Made by a program: the position numbers and the translations under genes. 64,000 nt of DNA, from assembly GCF_002855555.1 (NCBI RefSeq), contig NZ_PKRT01000001.1, forward strand, positions 1,950,001 to 2,014,000. Direction: 5' to 3'. This document shows, in pieces, positions 8,698 to 19,090 of this stretch (within the stretch, counting starts at the first letter, position 1; every line of letters starts with the position of its first letter). Source of the DNA: Novosphingobium sp. TH158 (GTDB lineage Bacteria; Pseudomonadota; Alphaproteobacteria; Sphingomonadales; Sphingomonadaceae). The notes beneath the pieces are model-generated. The model did no database searches and had not been told where the DNA came from. It saw nothing but the letters and a program-made list of their open reading frames with translations.

Positions 8698-11417
8698 GTC
8701 TCGTCAAGCTCCAGTTGTTCGCCGAAGGCCTGCGCCCAGGCCTGCGCGACGACGCGCCGGGCCCCTGCGAATCCTTCCATCAGGCAATCCCAATCGTCGC
8801 ATTGGCAGGCGCTGGCAAGAGCCGCGCAGGGCCCCGGCGGGGGCATCTGCGAATCGGGCGCGAGCAGGCGCGCAGCGACGAGCAGGCGGGTCAGGGCATC
8901 GTGCGCCGCAGCCAGTCCGGCCGGAACCAGCCCGGCGGCGGCCAGCGCCTCTATCGCTTGGGGCAGCGATGGTGTCAGGCCGACATGGTCGCGCAGTTGC
9001 AGGTAGTGGACGATGAATTCGACATCGACCAACCCGCCCCGCGCCAGCTTGGCATCGAGCGGGCCCTTGGCCGGTTTGTGCCGCGCCATTTCCGCGCGCA
9101 TGGCCAGCACATCCTGCCGCAGTTTTTCGGGATCGCGCGGCCTTTCCAGAACCGCGCGCACGATCCGCCCCAGTTCCGCCTGCCCCGCCGCCGGGCCGAA
9201 GATGGTACGCGCACGCGTCAACGCCATGTGTTCCCAGGTCCACGCCTCCTCCCGCTGGTAGCGCTCGAAGCTGTCTAGGCTCACGGCAAGCGGGCCCTGG
9301 GTTCCGGAAGGGCGAAGGCGCGTATCGACCTCGTAAAGCGCGCCTTCCGCCGTGGGGACCGACAGCGCCGCGCCGATACGCTGGGCGAGCCGGTTGAAAT
9401 AGAGCGTCGCGCCCAGCGGCCGGTCACCATCCGATTCCTCGTCATGCCCGCCGGTGAAGCAATAGACGAGATCGAGGTCGGAAGCGTGGGTAAGCGCCCC
9501 GCCGCCTAGCCGCCCCAGTCCGAGGATGACGAGATCGCTGCCCTCGATCCGGCCGTGCACCGCCTCGAACTCGGCAATTGTCGCGCCGGCCAGCACGGCA
9601 AGCGCGGCTTCGGCCACGCGGGCATAGGCACCGGCCACGGCAACCGGATCGGTCATCGCATCGACCAGCTGGACGCCCAGGGCAAAGCGCTTTTCGCCCA
9701 CCTTGCGCCGCACCCGGTCAAGCAGGCGCTGGTAATCGTCATCGGCCTCGCCCTCGCCGAATTCCTCGACCAGCGCGCCGACTTCTCCGGGCAGCGCAAA
9801 GGCGGTGGCATCGATCAGCGGGTCCAGCAGGTCTGCGCGCAGGGCAAGCGCATCGGCCAAGGGCTGCGTCAGGCCTAGGACCTTGGCAAGCAGCTCCAGC
9901 AAGGCCGGGCGCGCCTCCAGCAGATGGAACAGGTTGATCGCGCTGGGCAGGCGGGTGAGCAGTTCCTCCCAGCGCAGGAAGGCGCGGCGGGGATCGGGTG
10001 ATCGGGCCAGTGCAGCAAGCAAGGATGGCTGGATCGCGTCGAAGGCAGCGCGGGCCGCCTCGCTGCGCAGGCTGCGGATCTTGCCACTGCGCCAGGCTTC
10101 CACCCGCCCGGCCAGATCAGCCGCTTCATCGAAGCCCAGCCGCTCAAGCTCTGCCGCCAGCCGGTCTCCACCGATAGCCGGCGCGACGTGGGGATGCGGC
10201 CCGGCATCGGCATGGGCGGCGACAAGCAGGTCATAGCGCTGGCCGACCGCCTCGGTGATCGCCGCCAGTTCCCCGACCAGTGCCGCCCCGTCCGGCAGGC
10301 CATCGAGCCGGGCGACCCGGTCGATGGCGGCAGGGTCTGCCGGCAGTGAATGGGTCTGCTGGTCCGCCACCATCTGCAGGCGGTGTTCAACCGTGCGAAG
10401 CCGGTCATAGCTTTCGCCAAGCAGGCGGGCATCGTCGGCGGCGATGATCCCTGCCTCGGCCAGCGCATCGAGCGAAGCCCGGGTGCCGCGAAGGCGCAGC
10501 GCAGGGTTGCGCCCGCCATGGATCAGCTGGTGCGTCTGGGCGTAGAATTCGATCTCGCGGATGCCGCCACGGCCCTTCTTGAGGTCATAGCCCGGACCCA
10601 CGCCGTTGGCCCCCTTGTGGTTCGCGCGGATGCGGCCCGTCAGCCGCCCGATCTCGGCAATGGCCCCGAAGTCGAGGCTTTTGCGCCAGACGAAAGGACG
10701 GATGGCGGCAAGGAACTGCTGCCCGGCATCGATATCGCCCGAACAGGCACGGGCGCGGATGAAGGCGGCGCGTTCCCAGGCAAGGGCCGAGCTTTCGTAG
10801 TGGATCAGCGCTGCTTCGATGGGGATGGCAAGCGGACTGACTTCCGAGGCCGGCCGCAGCCGCAGGTCCACCCGGAAGACGTATCCGCCACCGTCGATAT
10901 GGCTCATCGTCCGCACCACGTCGCGCGCCACGCGCTGCGCGGCTTCGCCCGGCTCGTCGCGTTCGCGGCGGGGCAGCTTTTCGGGATCGTAGAGCAGGAT
11001 CGGGTCGATGTCGGAGGAATAGTTCAGTTCCTGCGCGCCATGCTTGCCCAGGGCAAGCGCGAGCATCCCCGCCGGTTCGGCATCGGGCAGGCGCGCGACG
11101 ATGGCGGCGGCGATGGCCGTACCGAGCGAGCGGTCGGCAAAATCGGAAAGCTCGCCCACGACCTTGCCCAGCGGGAAAGCGCCAGCCAGGTCGCCGATGG
11201 CAAGCGCGAGTGCCAGGGCCCGCTTTTCATGGCGCAAGGCCACGCCGACATCCCCGCCCGCGCTCCCGTGGCTTCGGGCCAGCGCGATCGCCTCTTCTCC
11301 CCGCCCTTCGGCAAGCAAGGCGGCAATATCCGCCTCGCGCTCGATAAGCCCTGAAAGATAAGGCGAATAAGCCTGCGCCCGCTCCAGCGCGCCCTGCCAG
11401 TCTGCTTCCCGTTCCAT
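8694..11417 (-). CDS. glnE: bifunctional glutamine synthetase adenylyltransferase/deadenylase
   Basis: The 907-residue protein has the two nucleotidyltransferase domains of GlnE, which add or remove AMP on glutamine synthetase in response to PII and glutamine. The N-terminal (deadenylase) domain carries ELNYSSDIDPILLYD and the C-terminal (adenylylating) domain carries LTHASDLDLVYCF; each has the paired aspartates for metal binding. RGGIREIEFYAQTHQLIHGG and GGLVDVEFIVHYLQL follow the two domains as expected. The length is usual for alphaproteobacterial GlnE. It starts an operon with bcp and the DUF455 gene and is divergent from the M28 peptidase gene, with about 157 bases between the starts. 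Confidence 0.96.
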   Translation of the reverse strand: MEREADWQGALERAQAYSPYLSGLIEREADIAALLAEGRGEEAIALARSHGSAGGDVGVALRHEKRALALALAIGDLAGAFPLGKVVGELSDFADRSLGTAIAAAIVARLPDAEPAGMLALALGKHGAQELNYSSDIDPILLYDPEKLPRRERDEPGEAAQRVARDVVRTMSHIDGGGYVFRVDLRLRPASEVSPLAIPIEAALIHYESSALAWERAAFIRARACSGDIDAGQQFLAAIRPFVWRKSLDFGAIAEIGRLTGRIRANHKGANGVGPGYDLKKGRGGIREIEFYAQTHQLIHGGRNPALRLRGTRASLDALAEAGIIAADDARLLGESYDRLRTVEHRLQMVADQQTHSLPADPAAIDRVARLDGLPDGAALVGELAAITEAVGQRYDLLVAAHADAGPHPHVAPAIGGDRLAAELERLGFDEAADLAGRVEAWRSGKIRSLRSEAARAAFDAIQPSLLAALARSPDPRRAFLRWEELLTRLPSAINLFHLLEARPALLELLAKVLGLTQPLADALALRADLLDPLIDATAFALPGEVGALVEEFGEGEADDDYQRLLDRVRRKVGEKRFALGVQLVDAMTDPVAVAGAYARVAEAALAVLAGATIAEFEAVHGRIEGSDLVILGLGRLGGGALTHASDLDLVYCFTGGHDEESDGDRPLGATLYFNRLAQRIGAALSVPTAEGALYEVDTRLRPSGTQGPLAVSLDSFERYQREEAWTWEHMALTRARTIFGPAAGQAELGRIVRAVLERPRDPEKLRQDVLAMRAEMARHKPAKGPLDAKLARGGLVDVEFIVHYLQLRDHVGLTPSLPQAIEALAAAGLVPAGLAAAHDALTRLLVAARLLAPDSQMPPPGPCAALASACQCDDWDCLMEGFAGARRVVAQAWAQAFGEQLELDET

Positions 11418-11574
11418 TGCGCTGCGTTGCCCTTTCGTCGGCGCTCAATCAAGCCGGTGCGGGCGAAGTCCGCCTTGCGACTGGTCAATCTTGCGCAGTG
11501 CAATCGCTTTTGCCATCACCGCGCCATGATGCGGCCAAGTCAGGCCGTTGCAGTATCGGCTTGAAAGGTCGCCC

Positions 11575-13239
<1,665 letters not shown>

Positions 13240-13244
13240 GGCAG

Positions 13245-14237
13245 ATGACGCTATCGACGCTGCGGATGCCGCCGGAGTGGCATCCGCAGGACTGGATCTG
13301 GATCGGCTTCCCGCACGATCCGGTGGAATGGCCCGGCTTCCTGGAAGCCGCGCAGGAGCAGATCGCCGCTTTCGCCAATGCCGTGGCGGAGAGCGGTCAG
13401 GAGGTGCGCCTCATTGTTCGCAACGAGGCCAATGCCGCCCGGGCAAAGGCCCTGTGCAGTGCCTCGGTCACGATCGAGACCCGCGTCTATGGCGATGTCT
13501 GGCTGCGCGATACCGGGCCGCTCGTCGTCTCGGACGGCAAGGGCGGCCGGGTTGCCCGGCGCTTCGGCTTCAACGGCTGGGGCGGCAAGTACCTGATGGA
13601 AGGCGATCAGACCATCGGCGCCGAACTGGCCGCCAGCGCCGGGCTTGAAACCACCTTTGCCGACTGGGTGCTGGAAGGTGGCGCGCTCGATTGCGATGGC
13701 ACGGGGCTTGTCGTCACAACCGAACAATGCCTGCTCAACCCGAACCGCAACCCCCACCTGTCGCGTGCGGAAATCGCAGCGCGACTTGCCGGTGACCTGG
13801 GCTTCGATCGCGTGCTCTGGCTGGGTGACGGGCTGCTCAACGACCATACCGACGGCCACGTCGATAACCTCGCAAGGTTTGTTGCGCCGGGCGTGCTCGC
13901 CCTGCCCCGGGCGACCGGCAGTGACGATCCCAATGCGGCGATCTACGCCGATGCGCGGGCGCGCGCGGAAGCCTTCGGCGTGAGCGTGCGCGAAGTGCCC
14001 TCGCCCGGCCGCGTGGAGACTGACGGGCGGGTCGAACCGGCAAGCTACATGAACTTCGCCATCACCTCGAAGCTGGTTGCCGTGCCGATCTACGGGACGC
14101 CGCACGATGCCGATGGAGTCGCCGCCGTGGCGGAACTGTTCCCCGGCCGCGAGGTGGTGGGCATCATGGCCGATGCCGTGCTGGCCGGCGGCGGGTCGTT
14201 CCACTGCGCCAGCCAGCAGATGCCGGCTGCGGATTAA
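13245..14237 (+). CDS. aguA: agmatine deiminase family protein
   Basis: This 330-residue member of the guanidine-modifying enzyme superfamily (agmatine deiminase/porphyromonas-type PAD) has WIGFPHDPVEWP at the N-terminus, VWLRDTGPLVV, NDHTDGHVDNLARF and the C-terminal GGGSFHCASQQMPA with the nucleophile Cys321. Agmatine deiminase converts agmatine to N-carbamoylputrescine for putrescine synthesis. Active-site Asp/Glu, His and Cys are present, so activity is likely. The usual partner aguB (N-carbamoylputrescine amidase) is not in the window, so the substrate assignment rests on family alone. It lies 5 bases after the M28 peptidase gene, which is an unusual neighbour. Confidence 0.85.
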   Translation: MTLSTLRMPPEWHPQDWIWIGFPHDPVEWPGFLEAAQEQIAAFANAVAESGQEVRLIVRNEANAARAKALCSASVTIETRVYGDVWLRDTGPLVVSDGKGGRVARRFGFNGWGGKYLMEGDQTIGAELAASAGLETTFADWVLEGGALDCDGTGLVVTTEQCLLNPNRNPHLSRAEIAARLAGDLGFDRVLWLGDGLLNDHTDGHVDNLARFVAPGVLALPRATGSDDPNAAIYADARARAEAFGVSVREVPSPGRVETDGRVEPASYMNFAITSKLVAVPIYGTPHDADGVAAVAELFPGREVVGIMADAVLAGGGSFHCASQQMPAAD

Positions 14238-14272
14238 CGAAGCGGTAACCGGACGGGGCGCATGAACGGTCC

Positions 14273-14401
14273 ATGGCCCGAGTCATCGCCCTGTCCACTT
14301 CGCTGCCGCAACGCCTTGCCGGGCATGATCTGCTGCGCGCTGCAATGGTATCCGGCTGCGCGCTGGCACTGATCCTCGCCGGTCGCGCCCTGCCCTTCTG
14401 A
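14273..14401 (+). CDS. possible 42-residue membrane microprotein
   Basis: A short frame from ATG 14273 to TGA 14401 encodes a basic N-terminus (LPQRLAGHDLLRA) and one hydrophobic segment (MVSGCALALILAGRALPF), shaped like a single-pass membrane protein. It lies 35 bases downstream of the agmatine deiminase gene on the same strand and ends just before the convergent permease gene. There is no clear ribosome-binding site, and a different ATG at 14262 opens another frame. It may simply be non-coding sequence. Confidence 0.2.
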   Translation: MARVIALSTSLPQRLAGHDLLRAAMVSGCALALILAGRALPF

Positions 14402-14410
14402 CCGTTCCGC

Positions 14411-15145
14411 CTAAAGCTTGATCACTGCGCCCAGGGCCGCTGCGCCCAGCACGCAGCCTGCGATCACGCGCCAAGCGCCCGTATCGATCCGGCCGAAGGC
14501 ACGGCTGCCCAGCCAGTTGCCGATCACGACGACGGGGTAGAGCGCCATCACCAGCCACAACTCGCGAAGGTTCGCCTTGCCCAGCAGGATGGCCAGGACC
14601 ACGCCGGCCCCCTGGGTTACGATGAAGATCGACATCATCGAGGCCCGGGCAACGGCAGGCGGAATGTCGCGCCTCAGGTAGTAAGGCACCACTGGCGGTC
14701 CCGGCATTCCGGCGAAACCGGTCAGCAGGCCAGATGCAATGCCGGTGGCAACGGTTTCCCCCTTGCCCGGCCGGTGATGCGGTTTTCCCGGCAGCAGCAC
14801 AGCGACAAAAGCACCGATGGCGATGAGGGCGATCAGCAGGCGGGCAAGGTCCGGACCCGCAGCAGCCAGCGCAAACAGTCCCGCAGGGATCGCCAGCAGG
14901 GCCACGCCGCCGATGATCCAGGCCGAAGGCTCGGTATCAGCAACCTGCTGGCGCAGGCCCATGAAGCTGACGAGGAATCCCAGGCCATTGCCGACAACCA
15001 CTGCCTCGGCCGGGGCGATTGCCAGCCCCAGCACCGGCACCAGCAGGATGGCCAGGCCAAAGCCCGCCAGCCCGCGCACGAAGCCGGCAACCAGCGTCGC
15101 CGCAAGGCCGAGCGCGATGGCTCCCCAGGTTATGCCGGCGATCAG
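14411..15145 (-). CDS. sulfite exporter TauE/SafE family membrane protein
   Basis: A hydrophobic permease of 222 residues from the first standard start (GTG 15079), or about 244 residues if the in-frame upstream sequence is translated. The upstream codons encode [20 protein letters not shown], a convincing first membrane helix that flows into [16 protein letters not shown], the TauE/SafE signature. The second half repeats the pattern at [20 protein letters not shown]. No ATG, GTG or TTG lies between the upstream in-frame stop and 15079. A CTG at 15145 overlapping the thrS stop (CTGA) is the best candidate start, and I use it here. Family members export sulfite, sulfoacetate or other organosulfur anions; the substrate here is unknown. 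Confidence 0.8.
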   Translation of the reverse strand: MIAGITWGAIALGLAATLVAGFVRGLAGFGLAILLVPVLGLAIAPAEAVVVGNGLGFLVSFMGLRQQVADTEPSAWIIGGVALLAIPAGLFALAAAGPDLARLLIALIAIGAFVAVLLPGKPHHRPGKGETVATGIASGLLTGFAGMPGPPVVPYYLRRDIPPAVARASMMSIFIVTQGAGVVLAILLGKANLRELWLVMALYPVVVIGNWLGSRAFGRIDTGAWRVIAGCVLGAAALGAVIKL

Positions 15146-17142
15146 GCGCGCAGGTCCGGCGGGGTCGCCTCAAGCTTCAGCATGGCGATCGCCTCGGCCA
15201 GCGGCATGACCTTCTGGTGCTCTGCGCCAAGGATACGGACGGCGACCGTGCCTTCCTCCGCCTCGCGCTTGCCCACCACCAGCAGGTGCGGAACCTTCTG
15301 CAGCGAATGTTCGCGCACCTTGTAGTTGATCTTCTCGTTGCGCAGGTCGGTCTCGACGCGGATTCCCGCGGCGGCAAGCTGCGCGGCGACCTCTTCGGCA
15401 TAGCCATCGGCATCCGAAACGATCGTCGCCACCACCGCCTGCACCGGCGCGAGCCACGCCGGCAGACGACCGGCAAAGTGTTCGATGAGAATGCCGATGA
15501 AACGCTCGTAAGACCCGAAGATCGCCCGGTGCAGCATGACCGGGCGATGCTTTTCCCCGTCCTCGCCGATGTAGCTGGCATCGAGCCGCTCGGGCAGGAC
15601 GCGGTCGGACTGGATCGTGCCGACCTGCCAGGTGCGGCCGATCGCGTCGGTCAGGTGCCATTCCAGCTTGGGCGCGTAGAAGGCGCCTTCGCCCGGCAAT
15701 TCTTCCCAGCCGTATTCCTCGGTCGCCAGCCCGGCGCGCACCACGGCATCGCGCAGCTCGCCTTCGGCCTGGTCCCACTGCTCGTCGCTGCCGAACCGCA
15801 TGTCCGGGCGCAGCGCCAGCTTGATCGAATAGGTGAAGCCGAAGTCCTTGTAGATCCGGTCAGCCAGCTTGCAGAAGTCCTGCACCTCGCTGACGATCTG
15901 GTCCTCGCGGCAGAAGATGTGGGCGTCGTCCTGGGTGAACTGGCGCACGCGCATGAGCCCGTGCAGCGCGCCGTGCGGCTCGTTGCGGTGGCAGCAGCCG
16001 TTCTCGTAAATGCGCAGCGGCAGATCGCGGTAGGACTTGATGCCCTGCCGGAAGATCAGGACATGCGCCGGGCAGTTCATCGGCTTCATCGCCATCCACT
16101 GCGCGTCGTTCGAGATCACCGGGCCTTCATCTTCGGTGTTCGGCACTTCATCGGGCACGACGAACATGTTTGCCCGGTACTTGCCCCAGTGGCCGGACTG
16201 CTCCCACTGGCGCGCGTCCATGATCTGCGGCGTCTTGACCTCGCGATAGCCCGCATTGTCGATGGCGCGGCGCATGTAGGCCTCAAGCTCGCGCCAGATG
16301 CGGAAGCCCTTGGGGTGCCAGAACACCGAACCGTGGGCTTCGGCCTGAAGGTGGAAAAGGTCCATTTCGCCGCCCAGCCGGCGGTGGTCGCGCTTGGCGG
16401 CTTCTTCCAGCCGGGTGAGGTGGGCATCGAGCTGCTTCTTGTTGAGCCAGCCGGTGCCGTAGATTCGGGTCAGCTGCGCGTTCTTCTGGTCACCGCGCCA
16501 ATAGGCCCCGGCCACGCGCATCAGCTTGAACGCCTGCGGATCGAGCTTGCCGGTAGAGGGCAGGTGCGGACCGCGGCACATGTCGAGCCAGTCGCTGCCC
16601 GACCAGTAGACCGTCAGCTCCTCGCCCTCGGGAAGCTCTGCCGCCCATTCGGCCTTGAAGCTTTCCCCCTCGGCGCTCCACTTGTCGATCAGGGCCTGCC
16701 GGGTCCACACCTCGCGACGCAGCGGCTTGTCGGCGCGAATGATCTCGCGCATCTTTTCCTCGATCGCCGGCAGGTCATCCATGCCGAAGGGCTCGCGACT
16801 GGCAGGCGCCATCACGTCATAATAGAAACCGTCATCGGTTGCCGGTCCGAACGTGATCTGGGTTCCCGGCCACAGCGCCTGCACGGCCTCCGCCAGCACG
16901 TGGGCAAAATCGTGCCGGGCAAGCTCCAGCGCCTCTGCCTCGTCCCGGCTGGTGACCAGCGCGAGCGCGGCATCGCCGCTGAACGGCCGGGTCAGGTCCA
17001 CCAGTTCACCATCCACGCGCGCCGCAATTGCGGCCTTTGCAAGGCCGGGGCCAATGGCGGCGGCGACGTCATAAGGGGTCGACCCTTGCGGCATCTGGCG
17101 CGAGGAACCGTCGGGCAGGGTGATCGTGATCGTTTCAGACAT
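15142..17142 (-). CDS. thrS: threonine--tRNA ligase
   Basis: A 666-residue class II aminoacyl-tRNA synthetase that charges tRNA-Thr. In order it has the N-terminal TGS domain ([20 protein letters not shown]), the second additional (editing) domain with [11 protein letters not shown], the catalytic core with [13 protein letters not shown] (zinc-binding Cys) and [14 protein letters not shown], and the C-terminal anticodon-binding domain around [15 protein letters not shown]. The frame extends upstream to 17283, but the ATG at 17142 matches the family start. Its stop overlaps the proposed start of the TauE/SafE gene. The 139 bases upstream show no obvious T-box-like structure. Confidence 0.97.
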   Translation of the reverse strand: MSETITITLPDGSSRQMPQGSTPYDVAAAIGPGLAKAAIAARVDGELVDLTRPFSGDAALALVTSRDEAEALELARHDFAHVLAEAVQALWPGTQITFGPATDDGFYYDVMAPASREPFGMDDLPAIEEKMREIIRADKPLRREVWTRQALIDKWSAEGESFKAEWAAELPEGEELTVYWSGSDWLDMCRGPHLPSTGKLDPQAFKLMRVAGAYWRGDQKNAQLTRIYGTGWLNKKQLDAHLTRLEEAAKRDHRRLGGEMDLFHLQAEAHGSVFWHPKGFRIWRELEAYMRRAIDNAGYREVKTPQIMDARQWEQSGHWGKYRANMFVVPDEVPNTEDEGPVISNDAQWMAMKPMNCPAHVLIFRQGIKSYRDLPLRIYENGCCHRNEPHGALHGLMRVRQFTQDDAHIFCREDQIVSEVQDFCKLADRIYKDFGFTYSIKLALRPDMRFGSDEQWDQAEGELRDAVVRAGLATEEYGWEELPGEGAFYAPKLEWHLTDAIGRTWQVGTIQSDRVLPERLDASYIGEDGEKHRPVMLHRAIFGSYERFIGILIEHFAGRLPAWLAPVQAVVATIVSDADGYAEEVAAQLAAAGIRVETDLRNEKINYKVREHSLQKVPHLLVVGKREAEEGTVAVRILGAEHQKVMPLAEAIAMLKLEATPPDLRA

Positions 17143-17281
17143 GGGCAAGCCCTTAGCCGGGAGCGCGTCCCGCCTCAACCGCGCTTTCCGCAAGCCGCAT
17201 CTTGCACCCGCAGGATCACCGACCGGGCCTTGCACCAAGATTGGGCGTGACTGCCTCGATGCGGCGGGGCATTGACGCAGC

Positions 17282-18016
17282 ATGACCGATACCAGTTTTC
17301 ACACCCTGCCCGACGGCCGGCGCATCGCTTGCCGCTTCCATGCCGGAAAGGGGCCTGCACTCGTCTTCCTGCCCGGCTACATGTCCGACATGGCGGGCGG
17401 CAAGGCGCAGGCTGTGTTCGATCGTGCCGTCACGCAGGGGCGCGCCTGCCTGCTGCTCGACTATTCGGGGTGCGGCGAGAGCGGGGGCCTGTTCGCCGAC
17501 GGCACACTCAGCCGGTGGAAGGAAGAAGTGCTGGCGCTGGTTTCCGCCCATTGTCCGGGCCAGGTGATTCTTGTCGGCTCATCGATGGGCGGCTGGCTGA
17601 TGCTGCTTGCAGGTCTGGAACTTGGCGACCGGCTGGCTGGCCTCGTCGGCATTGCCGCCGCGCCGGACTTTACCGACTGGGGCTACGAACCCGGCCAGAA
17701 GGCGGAGCTGGCGGCAGGCCGGCCAATCTACGAGGACAATCCCTACGGCCCCGAGCCCACGCCCACCCATCCGGCATTCTGGGCTGACGGACAGGCAAAC
17801 CGGCTGCTCGGCTCACAGATTGCGCTCGATTGCCCGGTGCGCCTCCTGCAGGGCCAGCAGGATCCCGACGTTCCGTGGCAGACGGCCCTGCGCCTTGCCG
17901 AAGCATTGCGTTCAGCCGACGTGCAGGTGCACCTGATCAAGGACGGTGACCACCGCCTCTCGCGCGAACAGGACATCGCCCTGCTGCTGCGCACGATCGA
18001 AAGCCTGGCGGGCTGA
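17282..18016 (+). CDS. alpha/beta hydrolase
   Basis: A 244-residue soluble alpha/beta-hydrolase with the complete triad: nucleophile Ser in VGSSMGGWL, acid Asp in [10 protein letters not shown] and His in DGDHRLS. The oxyanion region [15 protein letters not shown] and [11 protein letters not shown] resemble the ABHD10-like/palmitoyl-protein thioesterase-like group of serine hydrolases. The natural substrate is not predictable from sequence, and thioesterase or esterase activity is plausible. It is divergent from thrS and followed after 13 bases by the TPR gene, with which it probably forms an operon. Confidence 0.88.
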   Translation: MTDTSFHTLPDGRRIACRFHAGKGPALVFLPGYMSDMAGGKAQAVFDRAVTQGRACLLLDYSGCGESGGLFADGTLSRWKEEVLALVSAHCPGQVILVGSSMGGWLMLLAGLELGDRLAGLVGIAAAPDFTDWGYEPGQKAELAAGRPIYEDNPYGPEPTPTHPAFWADGQANRLLGSQIALDCPVRLLQGQQDPDVPWQTALRLAEALRSADVQVHLIKDGDHRLSREQDIALLLRTIESLAG

Positions 18017-18029
18017 ACCCGGGATTGCC

Positions 18030-18935
18030 ATGACCCTCATCGCCTCCATCCTGCTGATCGCCCAGTTCGGTCCGTTCACCGGCCCCAATGCCCAGCCGGG
18101 CCCGCGCATTCCGCCGCCCGCCGTGGAGGGTCGCGACGTAAAGAAGCCAGCGCCTGCGCCCGCCGCAGCGCCGCCCGCACGCAAGCCCGCGGTGGAAACC
18201 TGCTTCCTGCTCGCGCAGAGCGATCCCGCCGAGGCTCTTGTGGCCGCCAACGATGCACTGGCCGGAAAGAGCGGCAAGGATCTTGCCGACGCGCAGCTGT
18301 GCAAGGCTTTCGCGCTTGCCGGGCTGGAGCGGTGGGGCGAGGCGGAAGCCGGCTTCCTTGCCGCGCGCGACCAGCTGGAGGAAAACGACCATGCCGCCCG
18401 CGCCGAGCTTGATGCTGGCGCCGGGATCGCCGCCGAAGGCCAGCTCGAATTCGCCCGCGCAGTCGAACATTTCGCCCGCGCCTTCGATCACGCGGTAAAG
18501 TCGGCAGACATGCCGCTGGTCGGACGCGTTGCGCGTGACAGGGCCAATTCGCTGTTCAAGCTCGGTCGCAAGGCAGAAGCGCTGGCCTCGCTGAACGAAG
18601 CACGCAACCGCCTTCCCGCCGACCCCGTGACCTGGACCATCTCGGCACGCGCCGCTCGCATCGAAAAGCGTCTGGATGAAGCGCAGGCCTTTATCCAGAC
18701 CGCCGCCCGGCTCGATCCGCGCGATCCCGCGATCGGCTTGGAAGCCGGCGTGATCGCCATGCTTTCCGGCCGCGAGCAGGCGGCGCGGCGGTCTTGGCAA
18801 TCGGTAGTCGCCACCGCGCCCGACTCGCCCGAAGCGAGGCAGGCGAAGGCCTATCTCGACCAGATCGGGCCAGCCGCCGACACCGCGGCGCGGCCCGCCG
18901 CAAAGCCCGCCGCCCAGCCAGCCGGAACGCCTTGA
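18030..18935 (+). CDS. exported TPR-repeat protein
   Basis: About 301 residues. The N-terminus MTLIASILLIAQFGPFTG is a short hydrophobic signal or anchor, followed by a Pro-rich stretch. Helical repeats fit tetratricopeptide units (for example ELDAGAGIAAEGQLEFARAV and the following segment, and NSLFKLGRKAEALASLNEA). The C-terminus is Ala/Pro-rich. TPR proteins act as scaffolds, here probably in the periplasm. The frame is open from 17946, but the ATG at 18030 gives the hydrophobic N-terminus. It directly follows the hydrolase gene. The specific partner is unknown. Confidence 0.75.
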   Translation: MTLIASILLIAQFGPFTGPNAQPGPRIPPPAVEGRDVKKPAPAPAAAPPARKPAVETCFLLAQSDPAEALVAANDALAGKSGKDLADAQLCKAFALAGLERWGEAEAGFLAARDQLEENDHAARAELDAGAGIAAEGQLEFARAVEHFARAFDHAVKSADMPLVGRVARDRANSLFKLGRKAEALASLNEARNRLPADPVTWTISARAARIEKRLDEAQAFIQTAARLDPRDPAIGLEAGVIAMLSGREQAARRSWQSVVATAPDSPEARQAKAYLDQIGPAADTAARPAAKPAAQPAGTP

Positions 18936-18985
18936 CCGGCAAGGCGAATGGCCCGAACATTCCTGCCGGCACTGCGCTAAACTGG

Positions 18986-19014
18986 TTGCAAATGAGACCG
19001 GTCTTTCGTAGAAC
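18986..19014 (+). promoter_or_regulatory. weak promoter candidate upstream of the glutamate dehydrogenase gene
   Basis: TTGCAA (18986-18991) and TAGAAC (19009-19014) are spaced by 17 bases in the 155-base gap between the TPR gene and the large dehydrogenase gene. Each hexamer matches the consensus only partly. A transcript from here would carry the inverted repeat at 19033-19059 in its leader. Confidence 0.25.
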
Positions 19015-19032
19015 CGCGTAAGATTGCACCAC

Positions 19033-19059
19033 GGGATAGTAATTTTATTTCTCTATCCC
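19033..19059 (+). promoter_or_regulatory. AT-rich inverted repeat in the leader of the glutamate dehydrogenase gene
   Basis: GGGATAG (19033-19039) and CTATCCC (19053-19059) are exact reverse complements around a 13-base AT-rich centre. The repeat lies 31 bases before the dehydrogenase ATG, upstream of its AGGAGAGAGG ribosome-binding site. It could be an operator or an mRNA hairpin; it is unlike its GC-rich surroundings. It lacks the T-run of an intrinsic terminator. Confidence 0.45.
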
Positions 19060-19090
19060 GGCGGCTGCACCAGCGCCGCAGGAGAGAGGC

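Noticed and set aside
15019..17250. 743-codon open frame on the plus strand
   Set aside because: Antisense to thrS and the end of the TauE/SafE gene, with no recognisable motif; a compositional shadow.
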